NCBI GenBank assembly: GCA_016880695.1
Contig: JAEHCY010000557.1
Span: 1-9,156, forward strand
Length of the DNA stretch: 9,156 bases
Direction: 5' to 3'
Source of the DNA: Chromatiaceae bacterium
GTDB lineage: Bacteria > Pseudomonadota > Gammaproteobacteria > Chromatiales > Chromatiaceae
Under the pieces are notes generated by a model, which had not been told where the DNA came from, did no database searches, and was given only the letters and a program-made list of their open reading frames with translations. A program made the translations under genes and the position numbers. Of this stretch, positions 6,273-9,156 are shown in pieces. Position 1 is the first letter of the stretch, and the number at the start of each line of letters is the position of its first letter.

Positions 6273-7181
6273 CCACAGGTTCAGAGCTACAGCCTGCGAC
6301 GTGCCAACCCCTTCCGCGGGGTCGTGGCGGTGGTGAAGACCGAGGCCGGCCGTGCCCTGAGCGCGGATGGGGTTCACTGGCAGATCCAGGTGCTCGCCCA
6401 TGCCCCCCGCGGGCTCTGGGCCAACGCCGAGTACGAGGAGACGCTGCAGTACTTCCGCTTTGGGGTTTGGGACCCCGCGGAGGGGCTCACCCGCGTACCG
6501 CTCAACCCCCTGCTGGAGGTCGGGCGGATGATCTCGGCGGCCGCCGGGCTGACCCGGCTGCTCCCGGAGTGCACCCAGGCGTTGCCGTTCCCCCTGGCGC
6601 CGGAGGAGGAGCTTTGGCTGCTCGACCGGGACGGCGCGCCGCTGGCCCTGCTGGCGACGGCCACCGGGGGCACCGATCCGTCAACCCTCGGGGTCGATCA
6701 GTGGAGCGCGGGTGGCCGCGGAGAGCGACCCTTCGTGTCCGCCACCCTCAGCGCCCAGGGGATCAATGACCAGGACTCCGGCGGGCGCTTCCAGCATCTG
6801 GAGGCCCTCGAACGGCTGATCCGGCGAACCGCCGGCACCAGCCGCAATCGACGCTGGTTTCGGACCGCCGAAGACGCGGCGGAGCCGGCAGCCTCCGATC
6901 CGGCCGCGGTGGGTGGGGGCCGCCCGGAGCTCCTGGTGCGGGACCGCTGGCCCGATGAGGTGTCGCAGGGGCTGATCGATGATTACCTCGGCTGGCTTTC
7001 GCCCTATTTGCTGATGCTGCCCACCCTATCGGATCGCACCCGTGAGCACCTCGAGCGCGAGGCGCGCCATCACGCGCTGCTGGTCGAGGCCACCTGGCGC
7101 CTCTACCCCAAGGTCCTCGATCCGGCGTTGCTGCAACAGGTTCGGGTCGAGGCCCGCCTGCGCCGGGCCTCCGCGGCTTGA
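6270..7181 (+). CDS. uncharacterised 303-residue protein upstream of hemH
   Basis: I do not recognise a named domain. The protein is soluble-looking, with no signal peptide or transmembrane helix. Residues 1-135 are a mixed region (YSLRRANPFRGVVAVV, then YFRFGVWDP, then a Pro/Leu-rich block ending ELWLLDRDGAPLALL) that could be a small beta-rich domain. Residues of about 140-200 are variable and basic, including RNRRWFRTAED. Residues 201-218 are an Ala/Gly-rich linker. Residues of about 228-300 are predicted helical, with the run DDYLGWLSPYLLMLPTLS and then a charged helix with a His pair (REARHHALL). I have a vague memory of similar hypothetical proteins in other GC-rich gammaproteobacteria, but cannot confirm it. 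Codon use matches the neighbours, with strong G/C in third positions, which supports a real gene. It starts at TTG. Its stop is 78 bases before hemH, so the two could be co-transcribed. Confidence 0.8.
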   Translation: MPQVQSYSLRRANPFRGVVAVVKTEAGRALSADGVHWQIQVLAHAPRGLWANAEYEETLQYFRFGVWDPAEGLTRVPLNPLLEVGRMISAAAGLTRLLPECTQALPFPLAPEEELWLLDRDGAPLALLATATGGTDPSTLGVDQWSAGGRGERPFVSATLSAQGINDQDSGGRFQHLEALERLIRRTAGTSRNRRWFRTAEDAAEPAASDPAAVGGGRPELLVRDRWPDEVSQGLIDDYLGWLSPYLLMLPTLSDRTREHLEREARHHALLVEATWRLYPKVLDPALLQQVRVEARLRRASAA

Positions 7182-7259
7182 GGGGCGTGCCGATGCGCGG
7201 GCTAGGAGCGCCGGTCGCATCCGGTTTCACCACGATTACCACCGAGTGATTCCAACGCC

Positions 7260-8369
7260 ATGAAGTACCGGAACGTGCCCGGATATCGCCACGACCAACC
7301 CGAGACCCTCGGAGTGCTGCTGGTCAACCTGGGCACCCCCGATAGCCCGAGCGTCCCCGCGGTTCGCCGCTATCTGGCGGAGTTCCTGAGCGATCCTCGG
7401 GTGGTCGAGCTGCCCCGCCCCCTGTGGCGGCTGATCCTGCACGGGGTCATCCTGCGGGTCCGTCCCAGGCGATCGGCCCGGCTCTACCGAACGGTCTGGA
7501 CCGATCAGGGCTCGCCGCTCCTGGTGATCGGCCAACGCCAGGCCCAGGCCCTGCAGCAGCGCCTCAGCCAGGACCTCCCGGGTCCGGTGCGTGTGGTGCT
7601 GGGCATGCGCTACGGCAATCCCTCCATCGCCGCCGCCCTGCGGGAGCTTGACGGGGCCAACACGCGCCGGTTGCTGGTGCTTCCCCTGTACCCCCAGTAT
7701 TCTGCCACCACCACCGCCTCGACCTTCGATGCCCTCAGCCGCGAGCTGCGCACCTGGCGCTGGCTGCCGGAGGTTCGCTTCGTCAATCACTACCACGACG
7801 CCCCGGGATATATCGCCGCCTTGGCCGACAGTGTCCGGGCCTACTGGGTGGAGCAGGGGGAGCCGGAGCGGTTGCTCCTGTCGTTCCACGGCGTGCCCAA
7901 GGACTACCTCCTGGCCGGAGACCCCTACCACTGCGAATGCCAGAAGACCGCCCGCCTGCTAGCGGAGCAGCTTAACCTGCCCCCAGAGCGCTGGCAGGTG
8001 GCGTTTCAGTCGCGGGTTGGCGGCAAGGAATGGCTAAAGCCCTACACCGCCGAGCTGTTGCGGGCCTGGGGTCGGCAAGGGGTGGCCAAGGTGCAGGTAC
8101 TCTGCCCCGGGTTCTCCGCCGACTGCCTGGAGACCCTGCAGGAGATCGCGGTGGAAAACCGCCATTACTTCCTCGCGGCGGGGGGCAAGGAATACGGCTA
8201 CATCCCCGCGCTGAACGATGCGCCGGCCCACATCGCCCTGCTCGCCGATCTCCTCAGGCAGCATGGCCGCGGCTGGCCCGAGGTCGAGGGCGTGCCGGAG
8301 GCGAGCTGGAGCCCGGAGGATCTCGCCCTGCGCGGGAAGTGGGCACAGGCCATGGGAGCCCTGGCGTGA
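7260..8369 (+). CDS. hemH: ferrochelatase (protoheme ferro-lyase)
   Basis: Inserts Fe2+ into protoporphyrin IX to give protoheme, the final step of heme synthesis, in the cytoplasm or at the membrane face. The 369 residues are at the long end for a bacterial enzyme. The N-terminal block GVLLVNLGTPDSP and the motif LPLYPQYSATTTAS are family hallmarks. The catalytic histidine is H210 in LLSFHGVPKDY. The second conserved metal-site region is PGFSADCLETLQEI, with E291. The segment DPYHCECQKTA matches the conserved region seen in many proteobacterial HemH proteins; its two cysteines alone do not indicate an iron-sulfur cluster. About 40 residues (WPEVEGVPEASW onward) extend past the core. ATG 7260 is preceded by only a weak GAG, and no better in-frame start lies upstream. 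DUF971 follows after 49 bases, suggesting an operon. Confidence 0.97.
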   Translation: MKYRNVPGYRHDQPETLGVLLVNLGTPDSPSVPAVRRYLAEFLSDPRVVELPRPLWRLILHGVILRVRPRRSARLYRTVWTDQGSPLLVIGQRQAQALQQRLSQDLPGPVRVVLGMRYGNPSIAAALRELDGANTRRLLVLPLYPQYSATTTASTFDALSRELRTWRWLPEVRFVNHYHDAPGYIAALADSVRAYWVEQGEPERLLLSFHGVPKDYLLAGDPYHCECQKTARLLAEQLNLPPERWQVAFQSRVGGKEWLKPYTAELLRAWGRQGVAKVQVLCPGFSADCLETLQEIAVENRHYFLAAGGKEYGYIPALNDAPAHIALLADLLRQHGRGWPEVEGVPEASWSPEDLALRGKWAQAMGALA

Positions 8370-8374
8370 GGGTC

Positions 8375-8391
8375 CCGATGCCACCCATCGG
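8375..8391 (+). repeat. small hairpin between hemH and the DUF971 gene
   Basis: CCGATG-CCACC-CATCGG is a perfect 6-bp stem with a five-base loop, five bases after the hemH stop. No T-run follows, so it is not a usual terminator. It could affect mRNA processing between the two genes, or be chance. Confidence 0.3.
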
Positions 8392-8418
8392 CGGGCGGCG
8401 GCAACCCAAGCGGAGTGC

Positions 8419-8850
8419 ATGAGCAAGATGGAGCACAAACCCCATCCCACCGAGATCAAGCTTCACGCCAGGTCGCGGGTGCTGGAGATCGCCTTCGACG
8501 ACGGCGCGCACTTCCGCCTGCCGGCCGAGTACCTGCGGGTCTACTCCCCCTCCGCCGAGGTGCGGGGGCACACCCCCTCCCAGGCCAGGCTCCAGCTGGG
8601 CAAGGAGGCGGTGGGTATCGCCAAGCTGGATCTGGTGGGCGCCTATGCCCTCAAGATCAGCTTCGACGATGGTCACGACTCGGGGCTTTTCGATTGGCCG
8701 TACCTCTATCGGCTGGGCCGCGCCTGGCAACCGCTGTGGTACGACTATCTGGAGCGCCTCAAGGCGGCGGGCTCCGCACGCAACGCACCCGACCCCTTCA
8801 CCGAGCTGCAGGCGCGGGGCGAGACGCCGTCGGAGCTGCCCAAGGGGTAG
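8419..8850 (+). CDS. DUF971 / gamma-butyrobetaine hydroxylase N-terminal-like domain protein
   Basis: A 143-residue soluble protein made almost entirely of one DUF971 domain. Its hallmarks are visible: an N-terminal strand pair with FDDGAHFRLPAEYLR (residues 26-40), then YSPSAEVRGH (42-51), the block LVGAYALKISFDDGHDSGLF (72-91) and WPYLYRLG. The domain is named from the N-terminal part of eukaryotic gamma-butyrobetaine hydroxylase, and it also forms part of plant HCF101-type iron-sulfur carrier proteins. Its biochemical role in bacteria is not settled. There is no cysteine at all, so it cannot form the cysteine zinc site of the eukaryotic hydroxylase domain. The frame is open back into hemH, but ATG 8419, with GGAG three bases upstream, gives the natural length; ATG 8428 is in frame and better spaced. 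In many gammaproteobacteria this gene sits near hslVU or ubiE, whereas here it follows hemH. Confidence 0.88.
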   Translation: MSKMEHKPHPTEIKLHARSRVLEIAFDDGAHFRLPAEYLRVYSPSAEVRGHTPSQARLQLGKEAVGIAKLDLVGAYALKISFDDGHDSGLFDWPYLYRLGRAWQPLWYDYLERLKAAGSARNAPDPFTELQARGETPSELPKG

Positions 8851-8994
8851 AGTGAGGGTGCAACAACAGGAATTTGCTCCGAGCGGACATTGTGCGAAGG
8901 CAAGCGCGCATCAAGCGGAGGATGCGAGCCTCGACTGACGCGGTTCGCGCCGATCACCCCATCCTTCCATGCGGATACCACAGGCCCCGGTCGC

Positions 8995-9040
8995 GGCGCC
9001 TGCCTCCAGGTTTATCGCCTCGCCGGGGCGAGGCAGCGCC
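8995..9040 (-). terminator. GC-rich stem-loops just past the argG stop
   Basis: GCCTCGC-CGGG-GCGAGGC at 9017-9034 is a perfect 7-bp stem (8 bp with a two-base loop) starting 13 bases past the argG stop. A second, overlapping pairing is possible between 8995-9006 and 9030-9040 (GGCGC and TGCCTC arms, one bulged C). The two share the arm at 9030-9034 and so exclude each other. Read in the argG direction, the hairpin is followed by GATAAACC, not a T-run, so it is a poor intrinsic terminator. The place is right for a transcript-end structure between two convergent genes. Confidence 0.4.
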
Positions 9041-9046
9041 CCGCGA

Positions 9047-9156
9047 TTAGCCGCCCCGCCGCTGGCTCGCCACCCGCAAGCGCAGCGCATTCAAGCGGAT
9101 GAAGCCGGTGGCGTCGCCCTGGTTGTAGGCCCCGGCGTCTTCCTCGAAGGTGGCGA
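9047..9156 (-). CDS. argG: argininosuccinate synthase, C-terminal end (partial)
   Basis: Argininosuccinate synthase joins citrulline and aspartate using ATP, the penultimate step of arginine synthesis. Only the last 35 codons are in the window, with the TAA at 9047-9049 and the gene running off the right edge. The visible residues include [18 protein letters not shown], which closely matches the conserved C-terminus of proteobacterial ArgG proteins, in which this tail helps form the tetramer. The gene is convergent with the DUF971 gene, about 196 bases separating their stops. The identification rests on this tail alone, but the motif is distinctive. Confidence 0.85.
   Translation of the reverse strand, partial: ATFEEDAGAYNQGDATGFIRLNALRLRVASQRRGG

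Noticed and set aside
7190..7224. CCGATGCG and CGCATCCGG arms before hemH as a regulatory hairpin
   Set aside because: The pairing needs a bulge and an 18-base loop, which is easily met by chance in GC-rich DNA.
8218..8418. N-terminal extension of the DUF971 protein back into hemH
   Set aside because: It overlaps hemH, is Arg/Ala/Ser-rich, and the domain starts naturally just after ATG 8419.
1..9156. CRISPR array, insertion sequence, phage or defence system
   Set aside because: I saw no regularly spaced repeats, transposase or integrase motifs, or nuclease/toxin genes, and base composition is even throughout.

Overview
The window is a GC-rich (roughly two thirds G+C by eye) stretch of bacterial chromosome. 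It carries eight complete genes on the + strand and the last 35 codons of a ninth gene on the - strand. The fungal/E. coli-type long threonine synthase, the HemH, the stand-alone DUF971 protein and the DUF6394/two-RCK channel pair point to a gammaproteobacterium. A Chromatiales/Ectothiorhodospiraceae-like lineage is my best guess, by inference only. I see no insertion sequence, phage gene, CRISPR array, tRNA or rRNA, so this looks like ordinary core chromosome.

Layout. (1) 1-3155: a short leader with a possible promoter, then thrC (threonine synthase), then a 517-residue LeuA-family enzyme. This enzyme closely resembles the Leptospira (R)-citramalate synthase and keeps its pyruvate-pocket residues. 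The pair makes threonine, one precursor of 2-oxobutyrate, and probably citramalate, the start of a threonine-independent route to 2-oxobutyrate and isoleucine. (2) 3156-5455: a 151-base gap with stem-loops, then a four-helix membrane protein (DUF6394) and, 22 bases later, a potassium-channel-like protein with two NAD-binding RCK/TrkA-N domains. These are probably one operon. (3) 5456-6120: a hemerythrin-like di-iron protein with a very strong Shine-Dalgarno sequence. (4) 6270-7181: a 303-residue protein of unknown function that starts at TTG. (5) 7260-8850: ferrochelatase (hemH), then a stand-alone DUF971 protein. (6) 8851-9156: a convergent intergenic region with a GC-rich hairpin, then the 3' end of argG on the - strand.

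The genes fall into small groups: amino-acid synthesis (thrC, citramalate synthase, argG), ion transport (DUF6394 plus channel) and iron chemistry (hemerythrin, ferrochelatase, possibly DUF971). There is no obvious defence or mobile system. The points most worth a second look are the probable citramalate-synthase identity of an enzyme likely to be auto-annotated as 2-isopropylmalate synthase, the DUF6394/channel pair, and the uncharacterised TTG-start protein.
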